Below, one piece after another: positions 51,725 through 59,257 of a stretch of DNA of 64,000 nt. This stretch comes from Planctomycetota bacterium. Lineage in GTDB: Bacteria > Planctomycetota > Phycisphaerae > Phycisphaerales > UBA1924. The translations under genes were made by a program, and so were the position numbers. Position 1 is the first letter of the stretch. Every line of letters starts with the position of its first letter. The stretch covers positions 124,001-188,000 of the forward strand of contig JAFIFX010000002.1 in NCBI GenBank assembly GCA_020831805.1, written 5' to 3'. The notes below the pieces were generated by a model. That model saw only the letters and a program-made list of their open reading frames with translations. It had not been told where the DNA came from and did no database searches.

Positions 51725-51729
51725 AAATC
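51696..51729. repeat. Right inverted repeat of the GxxExxY cassette
   Basis: Inverse of 51230-51263 with one mismatch; it contains the TAA stop of the gene. Confidence 0.9.
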
Positions 51730-51740
51730 CTGGTTCAACC

Positions 51741-52688
51741 ATGCTCAAATCAGCCAACCCAACCCGCCCGACCACCATCGACGAGCTCCTCGACGCCCGC
51801 CTCGTCGCGCGCCTCTCCCAGCTCGACCTGTCCAGCCGCAAGATCTTCGCCGGCAAGCTCAAGGGCGAGCGGCGCAGCAAGAAGCGGGGCGAGTCCGTCG
51901 AGTTCGCCGACCACCGGCCCTACGCCCTCGGCGACGACCTGCGCCACATCGACTGGAACATCTACGGCCGCTTGGACCGCCTGTTTATGAAGATGTTCCT
52001 GGAGGAGGAGGACCTCTCGTTGCACATCGTCATCGACGCCAGCGCGTCGGGCGACACCGGCGAGCCCAACAAGTTCTACTACATGCAGCAGGTCGCCATG
52101 TCCATGGCCTACATCGGCCTGGTGAACCTCAACCGCGTCGCCGTCACCGCCCTGGGCACGCGCGACACGGCCGTCGCGCCCATGGGCGACCAGGGCATCG
52201 CCGGGACCATCCGCGACCTCCGCGGCCGCCGCCGCACGCAGGACATCGCCCGCTTCCTTTGCTCGCTCACGCCCGAGGGCACGACCGACTTCGGCCGCGC
52301 CGCCAAACGCATCGCCATGACCCGCCGCGGCAAGGGCATCATGCTCGTCCTCTCCGACTTCTTCATGAAAGAGGGCTACGAGACCGGCCTGCGCCTGCTC
52401 TCCGGCCGCGGGTACGATGTGTTCGCCCTGCAGATCCTCTCGCCGCAGGAGGTCGAGCCCGAGATCGCCGGCGACCTGCGCCTGGTCGACATCGAGGACC
52501 AGGACCACGCCGAGGTGACCATCTCCGCCCCCCTGCTCAAGAAGTACAAGCAGAACCTGAGCGCCTACTGCGAGGACCTCCGCACCTTCTGCGCCCGGCG
52601 CGAGATCACCGCCCTGACCATCCGCACCGACACCCCCATCGACACCCTCATCCTCGACTACATGCGAAAGCGGGGGCTGCTGCGATGA
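51741..52688 (+). CDS. DUF58 domain protein
   Basis: 315 residues. The DUF58 signature is clear: SQLDLSSRKIFAGKLKGERRS, GESVEFADHRPYALGDDLRHIDW and a vWA-like fold behind it with a degenerate MIDAS (IVIDASASG), LVLSDFF and LQILSPQEVEPEIAGDLRLVD. It lacks membrane helices. DUF58 proteins accompany MoxR ATPases and vWA membrane proteins in the same operon. Its start is 11 bases after the cassette, so the cassette may have displaced its original leader. Confidence 0.93.
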   Translation: MLKSANPTRPTTIDELLDARLVARLSQLDLSSRKIFAGKLKGERRSKKRGESVEFADHRPYALGDDLRHIDWNIYGRLDRLFMKMFLEEEDLSLHIVIDASASGDTGEPNKFYYMQQVAMSMAYIGLVNLNRVAVTALGTRDTAVAPMGDQGIAGTIRDLRGRRRTQDIARFLCSLTPEGTTDFGRAAKRIAMTRRGKGIMLVLSDFFMKEGYETGLRLLSGRGYDVFALQILSPQEVEPEIAGDLRLVDIEDQDHAEVTISAPLLKKYKQNLSAYCEDLRTFCARREITALTIRTDTPIDTLILDYMRKRGLLR

Positions 52689-53020
52689 AACGCGAAACAT
52701 GCAAGGGGTGCGGACGAAAAAACGACAAGCTCTCGCCCGTGCAGTCGCTCGCGATGGGTGGTTGCTTGCTCATCGTGGGCATAGGAATCTATCCAAACTG
52801 GCAGCCAACCAGCGAGTTGGTGGAGGTTGGCGCAGCCAAGCACATCTTTCTCGTTGGCTTCGCGATCACCGTCGGCGGATTCGTGATTGCTCGATTGCTG
52901 GTCAAACAGGCCCCTTCGATGGCCGGCAAAGTGATGCTGACGATCGCCGGTGTGCTCTGGATGCTCTCGGGTTTGGGAGTTCTCGTCCATCTTGCGAGCT
53001 TGGTACGGGGTGCTGCATGA
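52685..53020 (+). CDS. Small zinc-knuckle membrane protein
   Basis: 111 residues; the ATG overlaps the DUF58 stop (ATGA). The N-terminus CKGCGRKNDKLS has a CxxC knuckle, and three hydrophobic helices follow (LAMGGCLLIVGIGIY, IFLVGFAITVGGFVIARLL, VMLTIAGVLWMLSGLGVLVH). No family recognised. Coupling to DUF58 suggests a role in the same system. The sequence is less GC-rich than the flanking genes, so it may be a later arrival. Confidence 0.65.
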   Translation: MKRETCKGCGRKNDKLSPVQSLAMGGCLLIVGIGIYPNWQPTSELVEVGAAKHIFLVGFAITVGGFVIARLLVKQAPSMAGKVMLTIAGVLWMLSGLGVLVHLASLVRGAA

Positions 53021-53130
53021 TGTTTGCCAAACCCTGTCAAGCGGTCGTGACCACTTCGGCGAGCCCCGCTCAGTCCGGGTGCTCACGCACACGGCTAGGA
53101 GGAGCGATGGCCCCCGCCCGTCCCCCCTCC

Positions 53131-53162
53131 GTGCCTTCGTGCCTGCGTGCCTCCCTGCCTGA
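53131..53162 (+). repeat. One-sided array of 8-bp units (GTGCCTNC)
   Basis: GTGCCTTC, GTGCCTGC, GTGCCTCC, CTGCCTGA run in tandem just before the BatA-like gene. No inverted partner is visible nearby. Confidence 0.7.
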
Positions 53163-53183
53163 GCCTCCGAAGGAGGCCACCCC

Positions 53184-55298
53184 ATGACCTTCACCACCCC
53201 CCTTCTCGCCGCCGTCGTCGCCGCCGTCGCCATCCCGACGCTGCTCATCCTCTACTTCCTCAAGCTCCGGCGCAAGCCCATGGAGGTCTCCACCACGCTC
53301 CTGTGGAAGAAGGCCATCATGGACATCCAGGCCAACGCCCCCTTCCAGAAGCTCCGCCGCAACATCCTGCTCATCCTCCAGCTCATCGCCCTGGCCGTCC
53401 TCATCGCCGCCCTCGCCCAGCCGCGCACCGACCGCACCGCCGCCCTCGGGGAGCGCGTCGTCATCATGCTCGACCGCTCCGCCTCCATGGCCGCCACCGA
53501 CGGCGACCCCGGCCGCGACGGCCTGACCCGCCTCGAGGCCGCCCAGCGCCGCGCCATCGAGCAGGTCGAGGCCCTCCGCGAGCCCGGCCTGTTCTCACGC
53601 ACCGGCGCCGGCACCGCGGACCAGGCCATGGTCATCGCCTTCGACCAGTCCGCCGAGATCATCCAGCCCTTCACCGCCGATAAACGCGCCCTCGTCGACG
53701 CGATCCGCTCCGTCCGCCCGACCGACGCCCCGACTTCCATCGAGGAGGCCTACGCCCTCGCCCGCGCCCAGCGCCCGCGCCTGCTCCTCACCGAGGAACA
53801 GGCCGACCTGCTCGAGGACGACCCCTCCGTCGCCCCGCGCATGCCCACCCTGGTCTACCACCTCTTCAGCGACGGCCGCATCCCCGACGCCGACATCCTC
53901 ATGTCCGAAACCGACGAGCTGACCGCCCCCGAGTTCGTCTACCACGCCGTCGGCGACCCCGGCTCGCACAACATCGGCATCGTCGCCCTCCGCGCCGAGC
54001 GGGCCTTCGACGACCCGGCGCGCCTCTCCGTCTTCGTGGGCATCGAGAACACCCGCCCCACCGAACGCCGCGTCGATGTCGAACTCCTCGTCGAGGGCAC
54101 GCCCGCGTCCGTCCGCGCCGTCACCGTGCCCGGGGCCGACCCCCCGTCGCCCGGCGTGACCTTCGGCGCCCCCGGCGCGGGCGGGGTCGTCTTCGAGCTC
54201 CGCGAGCCGCGCGGCGTTGAGGTCCGCGTCCGCCTCGCGGGCCTGACCGGCCAGCCCGACAATGTCCTCGAGTCCGACGACGAGGGCATCCTCATCGTCC
54301 CCCCCGCCCGACGCTCATCGCTGGGCCTGGTGACCGGCGGCAACCTCTTCCTCACCGAGGCCCTCCGCGGCCTGCCCCTCGGCCGCTTCGAGACCATCTC
54401 GCCCCAGGAATACGAATCCCTCCGCGAACAGGGCGGCCTCGGCCGGTTCGATGTCATCGTGCTCGACCGCTACCTGCCGCGCGCCGCCGAGGGCGAGCGC
54501 GTGCTCGATCCCGGACGGTACATGTCCTTCGGCGTCGTCCCGCCCCCGCCCCAGGGCGTCGAGGACCTCGGCGAGAGCGGCTCCGGCGCGATCATCGACT
54601 GGCGCCGCAACCACCCCGTCCTCCGCAGCCTCACGCTCGACGGCGTCGTGCTCGGCCGCGCCCGCCCGGCCCGCATCCCCGACGACTCCGGCGTCATCTC
54701 CCTGGCCGAGACGGCCGAGGGCCCGGCCATCATCGAGATCTCCGACGGCACCGTCCGCGCCCTCTCCGTCCTCTTCGACCCGGGCCAGAGCAGCTGGCCC
54801 TTCCAGGTCAGCTTCGTGGTCTACCTCGCCAGCGCGGTCGAGTACCTCACCACCGGCGCGGGCCAGGCCGGCGGCATCGGCTCCCGCCAGATCACCCCCG
54901 GCGGCGTCCTGGCCGACTTCGTGCCCCAGGGCGCCGACCGCGTCCGCGTCGTCCCCCCGCAGGGCCCCGCGCTGGACCTCGAACCCGGCCCCGACGGCCG
55001 CGTCGTCTACGGCCCCATCCGCCACCGCGGCATCTACCGCCTCGAATGGTCCGGCCCCCCGGGCGAAGCCGACATCGCCGAAGGCTCCCGCTACACCCGC
55101 TTCTACGCCGCCAACCTCCTCGACGGCCACGAGTCCGACACCCGCGCCGCCGAAGAACTCGGCCTGAGCGACCGCATCGTCCAGGCCCGACGCGACGAGG
55201 GCCGCGGGCTGATGGAGCTGTGGCCCTGGGCCGTGCTGCTCGCCCTGGGCATCATGATGCTGGAGTGGTGGGTCTACAACAGGCGGGTGACGCTCTGA
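53184..55298 (+). CDS. BatA-like vWA membrane protein
   Basis: 704 residues. The BatA N-terminal module has LLAAVVAAVAIPTLLILYFL, KLRRKPMEVSTTLLWKKA and a second helix ILLILQLIALAVLIAALAQP. A vWA domain follows with DRSASM (97-102), though interrupted by a Gly/Arg-rich loop, and HLFSDGRIPD. Beta domains fill the middle, a GATase-like segment is at about 390-440 (YESLREQGGLGRFDVIVLDR), and a C-terminal helix (WPWAVLLALGIMMLEWWVYN) anchors the end. Together with the 1025-aa protein it gives the cluster two large vWA membrane proteins. Preceded by an 8-bp repeat array and a GGAGG site. Confidence 0.88.
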   Translation: MTFTTPLLAAVVAAVAIPTLLILYFLKLRRKPMEVSTTLLWKKAIMDIQANAPFQKLRRNILLILQLIALAVLIAALAQPRTDRTAALGERVVIMLDRSASMAATDGDPGRDGLTRLEAAQRRAIEQVEALREPGLFSRTGAGTADQAMVIAFDQSAEIIQPFTADKRALVDAIRSVRPTDAPTSIEEAYALARAQRPRLLLTEEQADLLEDDPSVAPRMPTLVYHLFSDGRIPDADILMSETDELTAPEFVYHAVGDPGSHNIGIVALRAERAFDDPARLSVFVGIENTRPTERRVDVELLVEGTPASVRAVTVPGADPPSPGVTFGAPGAGGVVFELREPRGVEVRVRLAGLTGQPDNVLESDDEGILIVPPARRSSLGLVTGGNLFLTEALRGLPLGRFETISPQEYESLREQGGLGRFDVIVLDRYLPRAAEGERVLDPGRYMSFGVVPPPPQGVEDLGESGSGAIIDWRRNHPVLRSLTLDGVVLGRARPARIPDDSGVISLAETAEGPAIIEISDGTVRALSVLFDPGQSSWPFQVSFVVYLASAVEYLTTGAGQAGGIGSRQITPGGVLADFVPQGADRVRVVPPQGPALDLEPGPDGRVVYGPIRHRGIYRLEWSGPPGEADIAEGSRYTRFYAANLLDGHESDTRAAEELGLSDRIVQARRDEGRGLMELWPWAVLLALGIMMLEWWVYNRRVTL

Positions 55299-55333
55299 AC
55301 CGATGACAGTCGGTCACGAAGGGGAGGCAGCCG

Positions 55334-56158
55334 ATGGCGGGTCGTCAGATTCGGAAAGTGCGTCGCGAGGCCCGTGTCCGTTTGGGCAACCTGTCCGAGT
55401 GGTGCCGCGTCGCCTTCGGGCGGCCCGGCGCCCGTGTCGGCGCGGCCTTCCACCGTCCCACGGACATGTGCGAGCCCGATCGCATCATGATCTACGCCCT
55501 CATCCGCGGTCTGCGACCGTCCCGCGTCCTCGAGATCGGCGTCCGCTGGGGCGGCTCGGCCCGCACCGCCTGCGCCGCGATGGAGGACAACCGCCACGGC
55601 CGGATGGTCGGCCTCGACCCCGAAACCGACGCCTTCCGCGCGCCCAAACGCGCCCTGCACGGACGCTACGAACTCGTCCAGGGCTACTCGCCGCAGGACA
55701 TCCCCAAAGCCGTCGAGCGGCTCGGTGGCCCGCCGGACCTTGTCTTCATCGACGCGATGCACATCCACGCCTGCGCCGCGGCGGACCTGCGCGGCGCGCT
55801 CCGGGCCATGCAGCCCGGCGGCCATGTGCTCCTGCACGATTCATTCCACCCCGGCGTCGACCGGGCCGTGCGCGACTGCCTGGAAGAGCACCCCGCCCTG
55901 ACAGACTGCGGCCTGCTGACGCGGCACGCGCGCGCCTCCGCCCCGGTCGCCGGGCAGGGGCTGCGTCTGTTGCGCGTCGGAGCGCCGGTCGAGGAAGCCG
56001 ACCTGCGCGCCGGGTTCGAACTGGCCGGCGTGGCCTTCCCGCCCGACCCGTCCCGGTTTTACAACTACGACAAGTTCGCGATCCGGATCGGCATGGTCCG
56101 GGAGTCGGAGGGCCGGTACGAGTTCGTCCCCCCCGCCCCACCGGAGGAGCGCGGCTGA
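55334..56158 (+). CDS. Class I SAM-dependent methyltransferase-like protein
   Basis: 274 residues behind GGGGAGGC. The first 45 residues are basic. The core (about 60-200) has the SAM-binding pattern VLEIGVRWGGSARTACAA, GLDPETD, and strand 4 LVFIDAMHIHACAAADLRGAL, LLHDSFHPGV, as in the Methyltransf_24/cephalosporin-hydroxylase-like group where HIDG.H is usual (here FIDAMH). Substrate unknown. The C-terminus has FYNYDKFAIRIGMV. It is adjacent to a FabZ-like gene on the other strand, convergent with it. Confidence 0.8.
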   Translation: MAGRQIRKVRREARVRLGNLSEWCRVAFGRPGARVGAAFHRPTDMCEPDRIMIYALIRGLRPSRVLEIGVRWGGSARTACAAMEDNRHGRMVGLDPETDAFRAPKRALHGRYELVQGYSPQDIPKAVERLGGPPDLVFIDAMHIHACAAADLRGALRAMQPGGHVLLHDSFHPGVDRAVRDCLEEHPALTDCGLLTRHARASAPVAGQGLRLLRVGAPVEEADLRAGFELAGVAFPPDPSRFYNYDKFAIRIGMVRESEGRYEFVPPAPPEERG

Positions 56159-56164
56159 GCCGCC

Positions 56165-56698
56165 TCAGATCTCGCCGATGTTCATCCCGCTGATCTTCGC
56201 CTCGAAGCAGATCTGATCGTTGACGATCCCCTGGATGTTCGTGAAGAACCGCCGGGGGGTGACCTTGATCTCTTGGCAGAGGACGAACATCTCGTCGCCC
56301 ACCGTGACGGACTGGCGGAAGACGGCGTTCTCGATGCGGAGAAACGCGGCCAGGCAGGGCTTGGGCTGGCGCTTCTGCCAGAGCCAGCACGAGAGCTGAG
56401 CGCCGGCCTCGACCATCAGCACACCGGGCAGCATGGGGCGGTTGGGGAAATGCCCGCGTACCCAGAACTCCTCGCCCGTCACCTGGACCGAGCCGATCCC
56501 CCGCGTGTAGTCCTCGCTGGCCCAGACGATCTTGTCCAGCAGGGCCATCTCGTAGCGGTGTGGGATCACCCCCGCGATGGTCTCGCGGTCGGCGACGCAC
56601 CCGGACAGATCCACGCCGTCCGTTTCGAACAGGCGTGCCTGGCGCTTCGGACGCGCGGGCGCGTCCGGCGAGTTGGATTCGCGGGCGAGCGAGGACAT
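56165..56698 (-). CDS. FabZ-like beta-hydroxyacyl-ACP dehydratase
   Basis: 177 residues. Hot-dog fold with the active-site block GHFPNRPMLPGVLMVEAGAQ: catalytic His 83 and Glu 97. The N-terminal 40 residues are an extra Pro/Arg-rich extension before IAGVIPHRYEMALLD, the usual beginning. Dehydrates 3-hydroxyacyl-ACP in fatty-acid synthesis or a related lipid pathway; the extension and deviations (NRPML for GxPIM) leave room for a specialised role. The small H1-like gene is just upstream on the same strand, 7 bases away. Confidence 0.88.
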   Translation of the reverse strand: MSSLARESNSPDAPARPKRQARLFETDGVDLSGCVADRETIAGVIPHRYEMALLDKIVWASEDYTRGIGSVQVTGEEFWVRGHFPNRPMLPGVLMVEAGAQLSCWLWQKRQPKPCLAAFLRIENAVFRQSVTVGDEMFVLCQEIKVTPRRFFTNIQGIVNDQICFEAKISGMNIGEI

Positions 56699-56705
56699 GG
56701 GCTGA

Positions 56706-56876
56706 TCAATCCTCGTCTTTGCCCAGCATTTCCTTGCGGATGTCCTGGGCCAGGTTCTTGACTTCCTGCATGACCTTCCGGACTCGGGTGCCCGCGGCCT
56801 TGTTGCCGCCCTTGGCCTTGTTGTAATCCTCGCGGCAGGACTCCACGAGACCCTGAAGCTTGTCGAGTGAATCCAT
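56706..56876 (-). CDS. Histone H1-like (Hc1-type) mini-protein
   Basis: 56 residues, with GGAAGGG nine bases before the ATG. The sequence MDSLDKLQGLVESCREDYNK then AKGGNKAAGTRVRKVMQE and VKNLAQDIRKEMLG matches the bacterial histone H1/Hc1-like family (GNKAAGTRVRK.MQ.LK.LAQEIR) found in Bacteroidetes and Chlamydia relatives. Such proteins bind DNA and compact the nucleoid. Basic and acidic residues are nearly balanced here, so DNA binding is by analogy. Cotranscribed with the FabZ-like gene. Confidence 0.8.
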   Translation of the reverse strand: MDSLDKLQGLVESCREDYNKAKGGNKAAGTRVRKVMQEVKNLAQDIRKEMLGKDED

Positions 56877-56967
56877 GATGGGATATCCCTTCCTGGGCTA
56901 TGCCGCCGGAACAGGCGGTCGTGCGTGATCGGTTCGAGGGCCACCCGGCCCGGTTTGGTGCGTGATC

Positions 56968-57960
56968 TTACCCGCAAACGGCGGGCAAGAGCCGCTCAAG
57001 CCGGTCCAAAGCCGCTTTCAGATAAACCGGGTCGCCCTGCGTTCGGGAAAAGGCCGGGCTCGTCGCCGCCATCAGCACCCGCCGCACATCCGCCAGGGCC
57101 AGGTCCTCATCCGACACCGGCAACCCCAGGGTCCGTCGCGCCCGGGCCAGGGTGGCCAGCGGGTCAATCCCGCAGAGCACATGCTCCCGCCCCCAGCACA
57201 GCCGCTCGAAGTACAGCGCGTCCTCGATCCAGCAGCCGGGGCCCACCCGGGCCAGGTCGATCAGGGCCAGCGCCCCCCGCCCCCCGTTGACCGGGGTCCG
57301 CCGCATGGCGTTGTGGGGGTGCACATCCCGGTGGCACCAGGTGTCGATGGGGCGGGCTTTCCAGCGGGCCATCAGGTCCGGCAGGACCTCCTTCGCCCGA
57401 GCCAGGGCCGCCGGCCAGCCCTCGAGCCCCTCGGCCAGATAGCCGCCGTCGGTTTCCCGGATGGACCGATCGAGCAGGTCGGCCCAGTCCTGGTCCGGCG
57501 CGGGGTGATCGGTTTCGACCGGCTCCTGCAGCACCGCCACGGCCTGGAACTCCGCCGTCGTCTCAAACAACGCCCAGACATCCGCATCGTCCATCTTGTG
57601 CGCCCCGAGCGGCTGGCCGGGGAAACGCTCCATCACCAGCCACGCGAAGTCGTACGAGCCCAGCTCAAACCCGCCCGCAAGCACCCGCGGCGTGGGTAGA
57701 TTGGCCGGGTCGGGATTGTCCCAGTCCTTCTCGTGCGTCAGACCCAGCCGCTTGGTCCAGGCGTACTCGCGGTAGCCCACCGGGAACTTGACCACGCACT
57801 CGATGGTCCGCCCGGCGGCCGTGGTCCACTCGGCATATCCCGTCCCCGCCCCGCCGTGCTGCCAGGTGGCCTGAAACCACCGAACGGGGGAGAGGTGCCC
57901 TCGGCAGGCGTCCCGCAGGACCGGCTCAAGCGTGCTTGCCAGGGCATGGCCTTCGTGCAT
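56968..57960 (-). CDS. Aminoglycoside phosphotransferase (APH)-family kinase
   Basis: 330 residues, GGAGAG before the ATG at 57960. The APH fold is visible: N-lobe with CVVKFPVGYREYAWTKRL, hinge LVMERFPG, the catalytic HRDVHPHNAM (His near 210) and metal-binding LIDLARVGPG. It is the bacterial kinase-like family that phosphorylates small hydroxylated compounds such as choline, homoserine or antibiotics. Substrate unknown; no resistance genes are around it. The C-terminal helical part (VLCGIDPLATLARARRTLGL) is as in fructosamine/choline kinase-like members. Confidence 0.82.
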   Translation of the reverse strand: MHEGHALASTLEPVLRDACRGHLSPVRWFQATWQHGGAGTGYAEWTTAAGRTIECVVKFPVGYREYAWTKRLGLTHEKDWDNPDPANLPTPRVLAGGFELGSYDFAWLVMERFPGQPLGAHKMDDADVWALFETTAEFQAVAVLQEPVETDHPAPDQDWADLLDRSIRETDGGYLAEGLEGWPAALARAKEVLPDLMARWKARPIDTWCHRDVHPHNAMRRTPVNGGRGALALIDLARVGPGCWIEDALYFERLCWGREHVLCGIDPLATLARARRTLGLPVSDEDLALADVRRVLMAATSPAFSRTQGDPVYLKAALDRLERLLPAVCG

Positions 57961-58218
57961 CTCAGTCTCTCCGACACAGCCTACCCATCGGCCCGCGGGC
58001 GTGCAAACCGCCATTTGTGGGGGTGTTTTGGCGGCCCGGCGATCTTTTTTTCACCGGTCCTAAAAAAATCACCCTGAGTGGCTGGCACGCCGCCGGATCG
58101 GTGGCACATTGTGGATGTGCGGGCCACGGCCCGACGGAAAAAGACAACCCGCTGGCGAGACCAAGGTTTCGCCGGTTGACGAACTCTCTTTCTCTCTTTC
58201 TCTCTTGCCAAGACAGGC

Positions 58219-58256
58219 GAACAACCGCCCCGCGAAAACGGGGCGGTTGTTCTTTT
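58219..58256 (+). terminator. Orphan rho-independent terminator
   Basis: GAACAACCGCCCC/GGGGCGGTTGTTC (13 bp) with loop GCGAAAAC, then TTTT. No plus-strand gene ends before it, so it either ends an unrecognised RNA or reads as a stem only. Confidence 0.7.
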
Positions 58257-58352
58257 GGGGGGGCTTGGGTGGTGGGGGTGCGGGGCACGGAATGGGTGCC
58301 ACGGCTTGTCTCGCAAGCCGTGTCTTCCGCCCCCGGGACCGCCAGCAAGCGG

Positions 58353-58433
58353 GTGCCGTGCTCTTCGTCTTCGAAGAGCACGATCGCGTGACCGGTGAAC
58401 GCGCGTGCTCTTCGAAGACGAAGAGCACGGCAC
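58353..58433. repeat. Nested inverted repeat: two hairpins with complementary loops
   Basis: The arms 58353-58381 and 58405-58433 are perfect 29-bp inverted copies. Each contains a smaller hairpin GTGCTCTTCG/CGAAGAGCAC with loops TCTT and AAGA, which are complementary to each other. Confidence 0.9.
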
Positions 58434-58461
58434 CATTGCGGGACCGGGCGGGAGGGTTGTT

Positions 58462-58510
58462 GGCTCGGCCCTTTGGGCCGACGGGGGGCAGGTTGCCCCC
58501 CGCTCCAAGG
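58462..58510 (-). repeat. Dispersed palindromic repeat, copy 2 (inverted)
   Basis: Reverse complement of 28472-28521 with one substitution and one single-base difference. It ends nine bases before the nitroreductase stop. Confidence 0.85.
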
Positions 58511-58518
58511 CGAGTTGG

Positions 58519-59172
58519 TTACTCCACGAAGACGGCGATGTCCTCGAGCGGTTTTTTGGTGATCTTCGGCACCGTCGCGTCGTCGGCCGGGTGGCCCATC
58601 GGGATTAGCATGAACGCCCGCTCGTGCTCGGGCCGGCCGAGCACCTCGCCGAGAAACTTCATCGGGCTGGGCGTGTGGGTGACGGTGGCCAGCCCGGCCA
58701 TGTGGGCCGCGGTCAGGAGCATGCCGGTGGCGATGCCGACGGATTCGTTGAGGTAATACACCTGCCCGCCGTCGTCGGTCTGGCGCAGGGCGAAGACGAC
58801 CACCAGCCACGGGGCGACCTCCAGGAACGACTTGTCCGGGTTGGTGCCGAAGGGGGCCAGGTCGGCCAGCCACCGCTCGCTGGCCCGGCGTTCGTAGAAC
58901 TCGCGCTCCTCGGCCTCGGCGGCCACGCGGATCTTGTGCTTCATGGCCGGGTCCGAGACCGCCACGAACCGCCAGGGCTGCTTGTTCGCCCCGGACGGCG
59001 CGGTCCCCCCGGCCCGGATCACCCATTCGATGGTGGCCCGCGACACCGGCCGGTCGGAGAACATGCGGACCGTCCGGCGCCGCCGCAGCGTCTGGTAAAA
59101 GGCCTCCGCGGCCTGTTCCGGGGGCTGGGCGGGGGTGTAGGGGACGAGAGGCTCGCGGGGGTGCTCGGTCAT
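58519..59172 (-). CDS. Nitroreductase-family flavoprotein
   Basis: 217 residues. The FMN-binding blocks are RRRTVRMFSDRPVSRATIEW at the start, GTAPSGANKQPWRFVAV, ESVGIATGMLLTAAHMAGLATV and HPADDATVPK near the end. This is the iodotyrosine-deiodinase/BluB-like subgroup (RRTVR, SGANKQPW). Uses NAD(P)H to reduce nitro or halogenated aromatics or quinones; physiological substrate unknown. Divergent from the 928-aa exported protein. Confidence 0.88.
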   Translation of the reverse strand: MTEHPREPLVPYTPAQPPEQAAEAFYQTLRRRRTVRMFSDRPVSRATIEWVIRAGGTAPSGANKQPWRFVAVSDPAMKHKIRVAAEAEEREFYERRASERWLADLAPFGTNPDKSFLEVAPWLVVVFALRQTDDGGQVYYLNESVGIATGMLLTAAHMAGLATVTHTPSPMKFLGEVLGRPEHERAFMLIPMGHPADDATVPKITKKPLEDIAVFVE

Positions 59173-59257
59173 TTGGTCGGTCCGATGGGGGATTCTGGTG
59201 TGCGAACAGCACCGGCGTGTGGACCCGGGATCGGGCCGGGGCCGATAGAGGGTGGAG

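Larger units (their letters stand above)
51230..51729 (+). mobile_element. 500-bp cassette: GxxExxY gene bounded by 34-bp inverted repeats
   Basis: Left repeat 51230-51263 and right repeat 51696-51729 are inverted copies differing at one position. Each starts GATTTTTAACGCGAAGATCG and contains CGCGAAG three times at 9-base spacing. The gene inside fills the space between them, and its last ten codons and stop lie in the right repeat. It separates moxR from the DUF58 gene. No target-site duplication is obvious. No transposase is inside. Confidence 0.8.
57961..58518. other. Repeat-rich 558-bp intergenic region
   Basis: No credible protein gene. It holds a hairpin terminator without an upstream plus-strand gene (58219-58256), a CTTTCTCT tract (58186-58206), a double hairpin element (58353-58433) and the inverted second copy of a dispersed repeat (58462-58510). 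Both flanking genes are on the minus strand. A short RNA ending at 58256 is possible. Confidence 0.7.
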
